Shown here: positions 7,939 through 17,764 of the stretch, piece after piece | Numbering within the stretch: position 1 is the first letter of the stretch | Layout of the letters: each line of letters begins with the position of its first letter | Assembly: GCA_903926855.1 (NCBI GenBank) | Contig: CAIYKV010000045.1 | Span: 1-51,369, forward strand | Length of the DNA: 51,369 nt | Reading direction: 5' to 3' | Source: an uncultured Bacteroidota bacterium | Lineage (GTDB): Bacteria > Bacteroidota > Bacteroidia > Chitinophagales > Chitinophagaceae | Translations under genes and position numbers: made by a program | Notes under the pieces: model-generated | Told to the model about the DNA's origin: nothing | What the model saw: the letters and a program-made list of their open reading frames with translations, nothing else | The model's database searches: none

Positions 7939-8835
7939 TTATTTGCAAACCGAGATCAGTAAATTCAAAGCAGGTTTTAAAGGCAATTTATTGGATGATA
8001 CAAGGTTTAACCGTATTAATGAATTGCTTTTAAGATGAGATTTTGAATAAGTCATATATCCCGCATGATCTTCTGCCATTCCAAAAGACCAAGTATTTTT
8101 ATTTATCCAGTCCCTGGCCTTTACAGGGTCTAATTGTAAATATTCTTTTTCCATTGCCGGAGGGAATAAAAATTCTAAGCCAAGTACTATCCCTGTTTCA
8201 CTAAAATAGATATGCTTTTCTGGTAGCGCAATTTTGTTCCTGCCATGTTTATGGGCATATAGTAAAATACTGGTATCCGTTAACTCTTTGCTAGGCATTT
8301 GGGTAACCGAATCCCATTCATACCAATGTAATCTTAGTGGAATGGAAAAAGTTTGGCGAATCAGTGGGAATGAGGGAGCAAACAATTCGATTTCCTTTAT
8401 ATAGCCTGTTTCTGAGGCATTGTTAGGATAGTATCCAATGAATTCGCCTCTGTAATCGGGTGAGCAAGTCCAATAACTCCCGATTTTTTCATATCTATAA
8501 TCTATTTCTTTGTTTTGGTAAAGTATACAATTCTTAATAAGAACTTCCTGTAATTCACCCGTTTTTCTTTTCAGATAAAATATATTCCCTTCTATACATT
8601 GTTGTTTTGAAACCGAGATGGTTTCAAACCCAATAAAAGCTAATTGTACACTGTCAATTGAATTTAAAATTGTGGCTTGCAGAAAAAAGTTGCCGAGGCT
8701 ATCACTAAAAGTAATTTTTTTAGGATTACCATAGCAGATAGTAGCATAGTAAAGAGGCTGTTTAGTATTGAGGTCAGCAACTTTGCAGGTAATGAATTGA
8801 GAAAATGAAATGAGCGGAAGGAAAATTATTGCCAA
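7939..8835 (-). CDS. Secreted protein with carboxypeptidase-regulatory-like domain (start frameshifted)
   Basis: The N-terminal ~80 residues look like a CarboxypepD_reg-like beta-sandwich (ITCKVADLNTKQPLYYATI, then TFSDSLGNFFL and VQLAFIGFETISV). The remaining ~200 residues are not recognised. Only a TTG start (8833-8835) is available in frame, giving a short hydrophobic N-terminus and a likely cleavage near SFSQ. An ATG at 8846-8848 lies one frame away behind nine T on the coding strand. With eight T the protein would begin MKFFLAIIFLPLISFSQ, a proper signal peptide. The present start is therefore probably a one-base indel, either a sequencing error or homopolymer phase variation. Confidence 0.7.
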   Translation of the reverse strand: MAIIFLPLISFSQFITCKVADLNTKQPLYYATICYGNPKKITFSDSLGNFFLQATILNSIDSVQLAFIGFETISVSKQQCIEGNIFYLKRKTGELQEVLIKNCILYQNKEIDYRYEKIGSYWTCSPDYRGEFIGYYPNNASETGYIKEIELFAPSFPLIRQTFSIPLRLHWYEWDSVTQMPSKELTDTSILLYAHKHGRNKIALPEKHIYFSETGIVLGLEFLFPPAMEKEYLQLDPVKARDWINKNTWSFGMAEDHAGYMTYSKSHLKSNSLIRLNLVSSNKLPLKPALNLLISVCK

Positions 8836-8848
8836 AAAAAAATTTCAT

Positions 8849-9454
8849 TCAGTAAAATAAGTACACTCTATCATAGATACTACTGACATTATAATATTAG
8901 TTTTTATTTAACACAAAGGAGAAGATTTTTCTTTACAAAAAATTTAAGTAATTATCTAAATGGTTAGTATCTAAATTCAATTGTGTTATCATGTTTTTGA
9001 GAAAAAGCCTGCTGGTGAAAATCTAAAAACGGGTGGTAGAAATATGCGGAAAAGAATCATATATCAAAAAATGTGCATCCCATGTGCATAACTTCCCCGT
9101 TTCAAACAAGCCCTCAGACCGCGTCAAATCTGCAAAACTGACCAAAATCAGTGTTTTTTCAGGCGAAGAACGAAAAAATGTAAAATTTATTTTATATCAA
9201 TAAACCCTTGTAATTCATTGTTAATCATTTTGTTGAAAATGACCAAAAAGAAGTCATTTTTTCTACCACTACAAAAACAGCGTAAAACATCGATGGGACT
9301 TGAGTAGATGGACTTAAATCGTGTCGTATTTCCACTACTTTCTTTATTTCCGAAGCCAGAAAACAACGATAACAACGTCGACAGCCTGCGGATTCAATTC
9401 GTTCTAACTTTCTATCCTGAATTACAGCTATTCATTTGTACTAAAGCGAATTTT
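8849..9454. other. 606-base intergenic region with one hairpin
   Basis: This AT-rich stretch lies between the divergent genes 7939-8835 and 9455-10972, so it should hold two promoters, but I found no motif I would call with confidence. One feature stands out: AAAATGAC (9236-9243) pairs perfectly with GTCATTTT (9253-9260) and is followed by T residues, so it could be a terminator-like stem or an operator. A 10-base inverted pair (GTGGTAGAAA near 9032, TTTCTACCAC near 9260) may be chance. An open frame from 9308 into the adhesin looks non-coding. Confidence 0.5.
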
Positions 9455-10972
9455 ATGTTACACAGATCGAAACTAACCCTATTTTGCCTGCTTACCTGCA
9501 GTGCTATAGGAGGTTATGCGCAAAGTAACAATGCGAATAATGCCATCGCATACCAGGCAGTATCTACGGATCCTACCACTACTGCCAATAAAACGATTTT
9601 GGTAAAAGACGGTATTACCCGTAAACCTGTTAACACGCGCGCTGTTTATTCTGAACCTGTTAAATCAATTATTTCAAAAGACGGAAAAAATACTACACTG
9701 GTTGGCAATAGCAATTACAATGTTGCTTCGAATACTTCATTAGGTTATACGGCTTTGTTAGTGAATACATCAGGGTTAGGAAATACCGCTGTGGGTTATG
9801 CAGCATTACAAGCTAACACAACAGGTAATGGCAATACAGCACAAGGTGTATTTGCCTTACAAAGCAATACTTCCGGCGGAAGCAATTCTGCAAACGGTTT
9901 TGCTGCTTTACAAAAAAACACAACCGGTATTGATAACACGGCACAGGGCTATATGGCCATGCAAAATAATACAGAAGGCGTAGGTAATACAGCAACCGGT
10001 GTTTTTTCATTACAGAGAAATACCATTGGTTTAAATAATACTGCAACCGGTTCTTATACCCTGTCAAATAATACGAGTGGCGAAAGAAATACCGCATTCG
10101 GTGCATTGGCATTGGCTAATAATGTTACAGGCTCTGCCAATACTGCTTTGGGTTATCAAACATTGCTGGCAATCACATCTGGAGAAAACAATACGGCCAT
10201 TGGTCATAATGCAATGGTATTTGCCAGTTCCGGAAATGGTAACACATCCATCGGTACTTCCAGTTTGTCTAATAACAACGAGGGTAATAATAATACCGCC
10301 ATTGGTTTAAATACCATGTTTAATAACCTGGGTGGATCTAATAACGTAGGTAATGGTGTACGGGCCTTGCAGAAAAATACATTAGGTAATAACAATACAG
10401 CTATCGGTTTCGAATCATTAGGTAATAATGTTAGCGGAAGTAATAATACCGTTTTAGGATATACGGCTGATGTAGCCGCTGATGGCATTTCTAATGCTAC
10501 TGCATTAGGAAGTGGCGCAAAAGTGTATGCAAGCAATACCATTCAACTGGGTAATGGTTTTGTTACTGCTATCAATACCAATGCTAATCTGAATGCTTCA
10601 GGACTTTTCTTGAATTCTGATACCAGACTAAGACAAAATATCCGCACAGTAGATAATGGCTTAGCTACCATCTTACAACTGAAACCCGTTCAGTACGAGA
10701 AGAAAAACAGTATTGATGCCATTAATTATACCAAAACAGAAAATGGGTTTATTGCCCAGGAAATTCAGAAAGTAATGCCTTTTCTGGTTACTGAAGGAAA
10801 AGATAAAGATCACCTGTTGTCTGTAGATTATATTTCCCTGATTCCTGTTCTTACCAAAGCAATACAGGAACAACAAAATGCCATCCAGGATCAAAAGAAA
10901 CAGATTCAACAACAGGCCGATGATATCCAGACTTTGAAAAAACTGGTTCAGCAACTGTTAGATAAAAAATAA
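9455..10972 (+). CDS. YadA-head-like repeat protein with S74 intramolecular chaperone domain
   Basis: The 505-residue secreted protein begins with a signal peptide (MLHRSKLTLFCLLTCSAIGGYAQ). About 14 consecutive 17-residue repeats follow (pattern N-T-A-x-G-x-x-A-L-x-x-N-T-x-G-x-x), like the left-handed beta-roll of YadA heads. The last ~130 residues match the S74 tail-fibre chaperone: SDTRLRQNIRTVDNGLA, LKPVQY, GFIAQEIQKVMP, VDYISLIPVLTKAIQE, then a C-terminal coiled coil. S74 domains trimerise a fibre and usually cut themselves off. I infer a trimeric surface or secreted fibre. The start at 9455 was chosen because it begins the signal peptide; the open frame to 9308 lacks one. A strong terminator follows. 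Confidence 0.85.
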   Translation: MLHRSKLTLFCLLTCSAIGGYAQSNNANNAIAYQAVSTDPTTTANKTILVKDGITRKPVNTRAVYSEPVKSIISKDGKNTTLVGNSNYNVASNTSLGYTALLVNTSGLGNTAVGYAALQANTTGNGNTAQGVFALQSNTSGGSNSANGFAALQKNTTGIDNTAQGYMAMQNNTEGVGNTATGVFSLQRNTIGLNNTATGSYTLSNNTSGERNTAFGALALANNVTGSANTALGYQTLLAITSGENNTAIGHNAMVFASSGNGNTSIGTSSLSNNNEGNNNTAIGLNTMFNNLGGSNNVGNGVRALQKNTLGNNNTAIGFESLGNNVSGSNNTVLGYTADVAADGISNATALGSGAKVYASNTIQLGNGFVTAINTNANLNASGLFLNSDTRLRQNIRTVDNGLATILQLKPVQYEKKNSIDAINYTKTENGFIAQEIQKVMPFLVTEGKDKDHLLSVDYISLIPVLTKAIQEQQNAIQDQKKQIQQQADDIQTLKKLVQQLLDKK

Positions 10973-11002
10973 AGATTTTCATCGTAAAATAGAATCAACA
11001 GG

Positions 11003-11026
11003 AACCCGCTGAATAGCGGGTTTTTT
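11003..11026 (+). terminator. Terminator of the adhesin gene
   Basis: A perfect 8-bp stem (AACCCGCT with AGCGGGTT) closes a GAAT loop and runs into T residues, 30 bases after the stop codon. Confidence 0.88.
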
Positions 11027-11248
11027 ATTCGGGATAAATCTAAATAAACAAAGGATTACGAATAGTATTTCAAAAAAATTAGTCAGGCTGCACCTATAAA
11101 GACTTGTCCAAGTCAGCACATACAATTATCTTTTCAACCAGAGTGTTCGATTTACAGGGGATCATTTCTTTCCAGACTGTATTAAAAAAAGGGTTCCGTT
11201 TTCAGGAATATAAAGATTGCCCATATTTGTTCATAAACAAACCAACAG

Positions 11249-11914
11249 ATGCAAAAAGCAACAGTGATAGTAATGAGTATTCTGTGCATGGCTTTTGTAT
11301 TTGTACAAAAGCGGACAGACTATCCTTCAGTACTGATTGGCAGGCAGGAATGGATGCAACAGAATCTCAATACTAATTTTTATAGAAACGGTGATCCCAT
11401 TCTGCAGATCACCAAAGCAGACAACTGGAAAGAGATTAGCAGTGGCGCCTGGTGCTGGTATGATTTTGATTCTGCGAGATACGCAGGTATTTATGGTAAA
11501 TTTTATAACTGGTATGCTGTAAATGATCCACGCGGACTGGCACCGGCAGGATGGCATATACCAGATGAAGATGAATGGAAACAATTGGCCGTTTACCTGG
11601 GAGGCGATTCATTGGCAGGCAATAAAATGAAAGCCATTAGTACTTTATGGAATTGTAATTCCCAATCCATAGATACCGGCAATGCCAGTGGCTTTAGCGG
11701 ATTACCAGCCGGCTCCTGTGATTATGCAGGCAGATTTGTACAAATGGGTTGCTTTGCTTACTGGTGGACCAGCACTGCCTATAACGACCGTATGGCCTAT
11801 TTGCACGGCCTTACACTGGATAAGCCGGATTTACTAATGAGTGTAGACGATAAAAATATCGGATTTTCGGTAAGATGCGTGAGAGACAGTGCAGAGGAAG
11901 GGAAGAAGAAGTGA
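11249..11914 (+). CDS. FISUMP-domain (Fibrobacter major paralogous type) protein
   Basis: The 221-residue protein has an N-terminal hydrophobic export segment (about 1-20). The rest is a typical FISUMP domain: IGRQEWMQQNLNT at the start, YGKFYNWYAVNDPRGLAPAGWHIP in the centre (Y-N-W-Y-A and W-H-I-P are the family hallmarks), EWKQL, ASGFSGLPAG, WWTSTAYND and a final GFSVRCVRD. The domain occurs in many secreted Bacteroidota and Fibrobacter proteins and has no firm function. An overlapping frame from 11104 was rejected as a shadow. The gene is alone on this strand, with a strong hairpin before the convergent M1 gene. Confidence 0.85.
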   Translation: MQKATVIVMSILCMAFVFVQKRTDYPSVLIGRQEWMQQNLNTNFYRNGDPILQITKADNWKEISSGAWCWYDFDSARYAGIYGKFYNWYAVNDPRGLAPAGWHIPDEDEWKQLAVYLGGDSLAGNKMKAISTLWNCNSQSIDTGNASGFSGLPAGSCDYAGRFVQMGCFAYWWTSTAYNDRMAYLHGLTLDKPDLLMSVDDKNIGFSVRCVRDSAEEGKKK

Positions 11915-12000
11915 ATATCGAATATTGAACAAGGAATGATGAATGTTGAAGTAAAGGTAATAATTGAATACAATAACATTAATGAGGCGCTTGACAAACT

Positions 12001-12024
12001 CCCCTCTCTATGAATAGAGAGGGG
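12001..12024. terminator. Bidirectional terminator-like hairpin with C/G-rich flank
   Basis: CCCCTCTCTA pairs perfectly with TAGAGAGGGG over 10 bp around a TGAA loop, next to CCGGGGG. It lies between the convergent genes ending at 11914 and 12040. I recall a similar C-rich hairpin recurring between genes in related genomes, so it may also be a repeat family; that needs a genome count. Confidence 0.65.
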
Positions 12025-12039
12025 CCGGGGGTGAGTCAA

Positions 12040-13695
12040 TTATTGAATAAGTATTTTCTTCAAATAATACCCCTTCCCATCCACCATTGGCGGAGTAGCG
12101 CTGGCAACAATAACCCCTTCCTTATTAATCACCGTTCTTGTTGTTCCGTTGGAAGTGCTGATATCAAAAGGCAAAGGCATAAAATAATTATTCACTTTTA
12201 CCAGGTATTTCTGAAAGCCGGTTTCTTTTACAGAAATATCCAGTACATCTGTTGTGCGGGTATAAAAGTCAAAAAAGGGTTTGAGATTTTGTTTCGATTC
12301 GGCACTGAATAATTGCTCCACATCAGTAGTAGTTACAAAATTATCATACGTATATTTTGGATCAGTGGCCAGCTTTTTTAGGGTAGGTAAAAAAATCGAA
12401 TCGCCCAATACATAGCGAAGACTATGCATAAAGAAAGACCCTTTTGTATAAATATCATTACCTGCATAAGTTTCATCTTCTGATAGCTCCTCACCGCCCA
12501 CCATCGGTTTTTTTGATCTGATTGATCGTTTATGTCCGTCAATAATTTCATCATACGCGGCTTGTCCGCCAAGTTCATAAAACGCCAATGCCTCGGCATA
12601 AGTAGCTATCCCCTCCTGTATCCACATATGGGCCCAATCTTTATTGGTTACTTTATTTGCCCACCATTCATGCGCATATTCATGATACAGATTGGCTGAA
12701 TACTCATGACCCCCTACCTGAGAATATACAAACTTGTTTTGGAAGGTTATCATGGTCTGGTGCTCCATGCCCGGATTAGGCACTTCGCCAATACCTATTT
12801 TTTCTTTCACCCAGGGATACTCACCAAAATATTTTTCCAATATCCGGGTATCTCTTTCTTTTAATTCGATAATCTTATCTGCATTCGCAATATCTTCTTC
12901 CAACACATAAAATTCAATAGTCACTTTATTACCCAGACAGGTAGTATACTCTTTTCCCACTACAGTATATTTCCCAATATCAAATACGATACAATAATTA
13001 CTGATGGTATAATTCGTTTTCCAGTGATAGGTTTTTTTATTTTTTGCTGTGGTCACTTTTTGTAAAATACCCGGACCTGCCACCACTAAATTTTCCGGAA
13101 CGGTTATCAGCATATCTACACCCTCATTAGGTTCATCACTGGGATGGTCTTTACAGGGGAAATATATCCTGCCACCTTCTTTCTGGCAATTGATTACCAC
13201 CCAGGGATTACCCGTTCTGTCTTTGGTCCAGGTGAAACCACCGAACCATGGTGGCCTTACTGCCACCGGCGGCACACCCCCATACTCGATCTTTACGCTT
13301 TGATTGCCGCTTGCAAAAGGCTTATCGGATGTGATATAGATTTTATCATTTGCCTGAACAAATTGTACGGGCTTATTATTCACTTTAATTTTTTGCACTT
13401 CCAATAAATGCACCAGGTCAAATAATAAGGTATCGGTCGATTTTGAAAGTACCAGACTGATTTCGGTGCTGCCATCAATTCGTTGCTTGTCGATATCAAC
13501 ATTCAAGGCAATGGTATAATGCCGGATATCCATAATGGCCTGCAAGGGGTTGAGTTTCCCGCCAGAAGAGAGATAACTGATATCTCTGTTTTGCGCATGG
13601 GCAAAAACCAATAGGAAAAAACAGATCAGTACCAACAGGGGACTGAAAATATTACGACGAAGGGCAGGTAATCTAAACGCTTTTCTTGTTTTCAT
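12040..13695 (-). CDS. Secreted M1-family metallopeptidase (second copy)
   Basis: The 551-residue protein has a signal peptide (FSPLLVLICFFLLVFAHAQ). The first ~210 residues form the M1 N-terminal beta-saddle (YTIALNVDIDKQRIDGSTEI). The catalytic domain has GMEHQ in the GAMEN position, HEYAH at 338-342 and the third zinc ligand Glu361 18 residues later (WIQEG). It lacks the long C-terminal helical domain of PepN, as do many short M1 proteins of Bacteroidota. It is clearly distinct from the M1 gene at 2311-3945 (different motif residues), so not a recent duplicate. Likely role: peptide breakdown in the periplasm or outside the cell. Confidence 0.9.
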   Translation of the reverse strand: MKTRKAFRLPALRRNIFSPLLVLICFFLLVFAHAQNRDISYLSSGGKLNPLQAIMDIRHYTIALNVDIDKQRIDGSTEISLVLSKSTDTLLFDLVHLLEVQKIKVNNKPVQFVQANDKIYITSDKPFASGNQSVKIEYGGVPPVAVRPPWFGGFTWTKDRTGNPWVVINCQKEGGRIYFPCKDHPSDEPNEGVDMLITVPENLVVAGPGILQKVTTAKNKKTYHWKTNYTISNYCIVFDIGKYTVVGKEYTTCLGNKVTIEFYVLEEDIANADKIIELKERDTRILEKYFGEYPWVKEKIGIGEVPNPGMEHQTMITFQNKFVYSQVGGHEYSANLYHEYAHEWWANKVTNKDWAHMWIQEGIATYAEALAFYELGGQAAYDEIIDGHKRSIRSKKPMVGGEELSEDETYAGNDIYTKGSFFMHSLRYVLGDSIFLPTLKKLATDPKYTYDNFVTTTDVEQLFSAESKQNLKPFFDFYTRTTDVLDISVKETGFQKYLVKVNNYFMPLPFDISTSNGTTRTVINKEGVIVASATPPMVDGKGYYLKKILIQ

Positions 13696-13874
13696 ATTGA
13701 ATCAGTTAAATAAATCGCTGAATGAGATTATTGAATATTTCGGGTAATTCCAAATGAATGGGAACTATTTTTCATTTTATATTGAATAAATTGAGTCAGC
13801 GTATCCTATATCCTCTTACAGAATGCCCCATAAGGCTGGGCAAAATCTTTATCTTTCAATACAGAAACCACTAT

Positions 13875-15724
13875 ATGAAAAAACAAAGCCTTATCGGATT
13901 ACTTTTTTTCCCAATCCTTTGTTTCTCCCAAATTATCGATTCTGCCTGGGTTATCAACCATTATACCAAAAAAGAAGTGATGATACCCATGCGTGATGGG
14001 GTAAAATTATTTACAGCCATCTATACACCCAAAGAGGAAACTGAAAACATCCGATTATATTGTTTCGTACCGGCTACTCGTGTAAACCATATGGTGAAGG
14101 GAATTTTACAACGATCTGGAATTCTCCGCGTAAATATTTTTTTGCAAAGAATTATATCTACGTACAACAGGATGTGCGTGGGCGATGGAAAAGCGAAGGA
14201 AAGTTTATAGATATCCGTCCGTTTAATGAGCATAAGCAAACGGCCACAGATACAGACGAATCTACCGATGCATATGATACCATTGATTGGCTTGTAAAGA
14301 ATACAATCAACAATAATAATAAGGTTGGCGTAATGGGCACGTCTTACCCCGGCTTTTATGCATCACATGCTGCCTTTAGTAATCACCCATCTTTGAAAGC
14401 GGTGAGTCCGCAGGCACCAGTAACCGATTGGTTTATGGGGGATGATTATCACCACAACGGTGCGTTTATGGAAATGGACGCGTATTTCCATATGAAAAAA
14501 CCAATCCCTAATCCCAGTCCACAATATCCCAATGGTGTGATCTTTCCGGTAAAAGACAGTTATGAATATTTTCTCGGACTGGGAAATCTGGATACGATCT
14601 CGAAGATCATGGGTGATTCTATGGTTTTATGGAAGGATATGATGAACCACCCGGTAAATGATGCCTGGTGGCAATCGAGGAACCCGATGAATCATGCAGA
14701 AAAAGTTGCACCAAGTATTGCTACTTTATTGGTAGGAGGTTTATATGATGCGGAGGATTGCTATGGTACACTAAATATGTATCAATCCATAGAAGCCAAA
14801 GCACAGAATACAAATAAGCTGGTAATGGGGCCATGGACACATGGTCAATGGGGTGGCTATGGAGGTAATCGGATTGGGAATATTTTGTTTGACAGCAATA
14901 CCTGCGATTGGTTTTCGGAACAGATAGAACAGCCATTTTTTGACTACTATCTCAAAGGCCAAGGATCAGCAGAACAGATACCCGAAGCCAGTATTTTTTT
15001 TAGTGGAATCAATCAATGGAAAACCTTTGATCAATGGCCGCCGGCAAAAACGCATAAACAGATATTGTATCTGGAACGCAATGGAAAAATCAGTTTTGAT
15101 GACAAGTCTTTGACAGATACCAAAAGCTTTGATGAATATATCAGCGATCCGGCAAAACCAGTTCCTTTTATTGAAGGCATTCAATTAAGAAGGAATGGCG
15201 ATTATATGACGGATGACCAGCGCTTTGCTTCAAAAAGACCGGATGTATTGGTTTACCAGACTGATATTTTGAAAGAAGATATTACGGTGGCCGGACCGAT
15301 AGTTGCAGACTTATTGACAAGTCTTTCTACTACGGATGCAGACTTTGTAGTAAAGCTGATTGATGTATTCCCAAACGATTTTCAGTATGAACAGCCTTTA
15401 CCGAATCATTATGAAATGGCGGGATACCAGATGCTGGTGCGGGGTGATCTGATGCGTGGGAAATTCAGAAATAGTTTTGAAAAGCCAGAGCCCTTTATGC
15501 CAGGTAAGCCCACGCAGGTAAAATACAGCTTACCGGATATTGCGCATACATTCAAAAAAGGTCATCGGCTGATGGTTCAGGTACAGAGTAGCTGGTTTCC
15601 ATTGTTCGACAGAAACCCGCAGATATTTACAGATATCTATCATGCTAAAGTATCGGACTACCAAAAATCCAGTATCCGCATTTTTCATCATGCGTCGCGA
15701 ATCGTGTTGAATGTGATGAATTAA
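13875..15724 (+). pseudogene. S15/CocE-type hydrolase interrupted by a one-base frameshift
   Basis: The gene starts with a signal peptide (MKKQSLIGLLFFPILCFSQ) and MRDGVKLFTAIYTP, the usual CocE/NonD beginning. The frame then breaks at four A residues (14044-14047). Adding one A restores KHPIILFRTGYSC and a 616-residue protein. The restored protein has nucleophile Ser157 in GTSYPG, an Asp in GGLYDAED, a His in GPWTHGQW and the C-terminal jelly-roll (KGHRLMVQVQSSWFPLFDRN). Enzymes of this family hydrolyse X-Pro dipeptides, esters or acyl-amides. Every other part looks intact, so a sequencing error or very recent mutation is likelier than an old pseudogene. Confidence 0.85.
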
Positions 15725-15883
15725 TACCAGACGATTTTTTTAGAATGAAAAAGGATACTGAAAAAATAAAAAAGCAGTTATCCAAACTAAGTAATAAAAT
15801 AGTGTAGAATATATAAATATTATTTTCCATTTGTATTTATATTTATTATTTTCAAATATCAAATTACCCATATAAACTGCTTC

Positions 15884-16840
15884 ATGAAATCTCTTATTGT
15901 TTCTTTACTATTATTGTTTTGTGTGCTTACGCAAAGTTTCGCGCAACAAGGATTAATCACCTGTAGAATGGTTGCAAATTCAGATCGAACTGTTAGTATC
16001 AACGTAGAAAGTCTTGCCTATGGAGATTATACAGTAAAAATTAGTTTTCAAAATTTACAGGGCTACAGGGGTATGGGTATTTTTGGTGATATGGGCATAT
16101 TTGTAGTACAACGGGGCACGAGGGAATTGGTAAAATTAGAGCCTATAAAATCTGCAAGCAGTTATTCACTAGGATATACCTATAGTTATTTCGCAGGCAA
16201 TTATTTGAACAGGGCTCCTTCTGATACAGGTTTTCTTTATCTATTGCCCGGAACTCCGAATAATATAGTTCGAATTTCAACAGTAAGTAGTTTGGAATCC
16301 AGACTGGGGAAAACTTCCGAAAGTGCTTATATCGGTACAAGTTTTTTATATGCTCCAGGTGACACCATTTGCGCTACCCGTGCCGGATTGGTATATGAGT
16401 GCAGCGATGAAGCGAAAGAAGGGGAAACGGTCAAGGAAGTGTTTAGAAGCAATCGTAACCGGATTTTAATTCAACAAAAAGATGGCACTCTTGCTCGATA
16501 TATGATCAGGGCTCCGATTAAACTATTAGTAGACAAGGGAGATAATGTAATACCGGGTCAGCCAATAGCTATTTTTAATAAGGAAAGTGAACGATATGAA
16601 ATGGCGCTGGCAGTGGAGTATCTTGACGGAAATAAATTATCCGCTATCAAAGATATTGCAGGTGAAGTGCCTGCTAATCGAAATCCTTACCGGTTTTTAC
16701 CCACCATCTTCTGTATTGGAGAAGATGGTAGTAGTTCTGCTTTACGGGTGCCAAATCAAACCTTCAAAGTAGCTTATCCCAAAGAATTAATAGGAAAAGA
16801 ACTGACTAAAAAAGAGAAAAAGAAATTGGGCCTGATATAA
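15884..16840 (+). CDS. Secreted protein with degenerate M23-like domain
   Basis: The 318-residue protein has a signal peptide (MKSLIVSLLLLFCVLTQSFAQ). Residues about 150-240 show the strand order of an M23/lysostaphin domain: YAPGDTICATRAGLVYE, then RILIQQKDGTLARYM and VDKGDNVIPGQPIAIFN. The zinc-binding His and Asp residues are not there, so it is probably a non-enzymatic relative. The N-terminal ~130 residues are a beta-rich region I do not recognise. The C-terminus is lysine-rich. It converges on the hypothetical gene at 16860-17576 with a 19-base gap containing the palindrome TAGCCGGCTA. Confidence 0.7.
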   Translation: MKSLIVSLLLLFCVLTQSFAQQGLITCRMVANSDRTVSINVESLAYGDYTVKISFQNLQGYRGMGIFGDMGIFVVQRGTRELVKLEPIKSASSYSLGYTYSYFAGNYLNRAPSDTGFLYLLPGTPNNIVRISTVSSLESRLGKTSESAYIGTSFLYAPGDTICATRAGLVYECSDEAKEGETVKEVFRSNRNRILIQQKDGTLARYMIRAPIKLLVDKGDNVIPGQPIAIFNKESERYEMALAVEYLDGNKLSAIKDIAGEVPANRNPYRFLPTIFCIGEDGSSSALRVPNQTFKVAYPKELIGKELTKKEKKKLGLI

Positions 16841-16859
16841 ATAGCCGGCTAAACTCTTA

Positions 16860-17576
16860 TTAATGGCTTTTATCCAGGTAAGACAGTAGATCTACAAACT
16901 GGTTTTTATCTTTCCCATTTATTTTATGTGCACTTGCATAGGCTTGTATATTATCTGCATAAGCAGGCAATGATTTTTTCGCCGCTTGCACTGCATAAGA
17001 ACTTAAAGGAGTCATCTTTTTTTCTTTCGGAAGGTATACATACCATTTTTGTACGATGGCATATTCTTTTTCGTGCGGGCTTCCATAATTAAAAGTTTCG
17101 ATCACTTTTTTGTGTTGCCAGGATAGCAGTTGCAGGTTTTCGCCTGCGTACAATACTTCATACATAAAACTGCTGTCGTGATCTTCAATTGCAGGATAAC
17201 CATTCTTAAATTGATAGATATCCATTGAACCGGCTTCATTCCGAAAATTAAGGGTAAAAGACGATGCAGGCTGAACCAATTCCAGGTAGCGATTATTACG
17301 GGCTATATATAATTTATTAGTAAAAAGCGAAAAATTCATGAGCGTATCATGGAACTGTAAGCCGTTTTTGAAATGAATGGTTCCTGTTGCCCATCCGTCC
17401 TGTATCATTGGGCTACCCTTAACCCCCATTTCACTGGCGGTTTTAATAAGTGCTCCCTGGTCGTCACGCATTTCAAAAAAGCGCATGGCGCCATCATTTC
17501 CGGAGTATTGCATTTGTGCCTGGCAAAGCTGTTGGGATAGGAGCAGGAGTATCAACAGCCGAAAGAAATTTTTCAT
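16860..17576 (-). CDS. Secreted protein of unknown function
   Basis: The 238-residue protein has a signal peptide (MKNFFRLLILLLLSQQLCQAQ). I chose this start over one four residues upstream because it begins directly at the MKN of the signal. The mature part has the pattern of an uncharacterised Bacteroidota secreted family: an N-terminal segment ending in F-x-N-G-L-x-F, FSLFTNKLYI in the middle, and a C-terminal YVYLPKEKKMTPL followed by a helical tail ending in DLLSYLDKSH. I do not recognise a catalytic motif. Real gene status is supported by the signal peptide and tight convergent placement. Confidence 0.7.
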   Translation of the reverse strand: MKNFFRLLILLLLSQQLCQAQMQYSGNDGAMRFFEMRDDQGALIKTASEMGVKGSPMIQDGWATGTIHFKNGLQFHDTLMNFSLFTNKLYIARNNRYLELVQPASSFTLNFRNEAGSMDIYQFKNGYPAIEDHDSSFMYEVLYAGENLQLLSWQHKKVIETFNYGSPHEKEYAIVQKWYVYLPKEKKMTPLSSYAVQAAKKSLPAYADNIQAYASAHKINGKDKNQFVDLLSYLDKSH

Positions 17577-17764
17577 GGCGATGATCATTTAATATGGTGT
17601 AATAAAGGTACCTATTTACAGGAAGTAAACCCAACAGGAAAGTGTGTACGGAATCAATTAATGATAACCGGTTTTCTCTTTTCGACTGTGAAAATACCGG
17701 CAAAACCCATGCCTGATTTTCATAATTTGTTACCTATTTCGTATATTTAGAAAAAGAACTGGTT

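Noticed and set aside
9308-9454. N-terminal extension of the adhesin gene from an upstream ATG
   Set aside because: It would place 49 non-conserved residues before a clear signal peptide that starts at 9455.
9722-10490. Regular ~51-bp repeats resembling a CRISPR array or satellite
   Set aside because: The repeats are in frame, vary at codon level and translate to a known beta-roll pattern; there are no unique spacers.
11104-11376. 90-codon open frame before and across the FISUMP gene start
   Set aside because: It overlaps the signal peptide of the real gene in another frame, has no recognisable domain and is low-complexity in its polar stretches.
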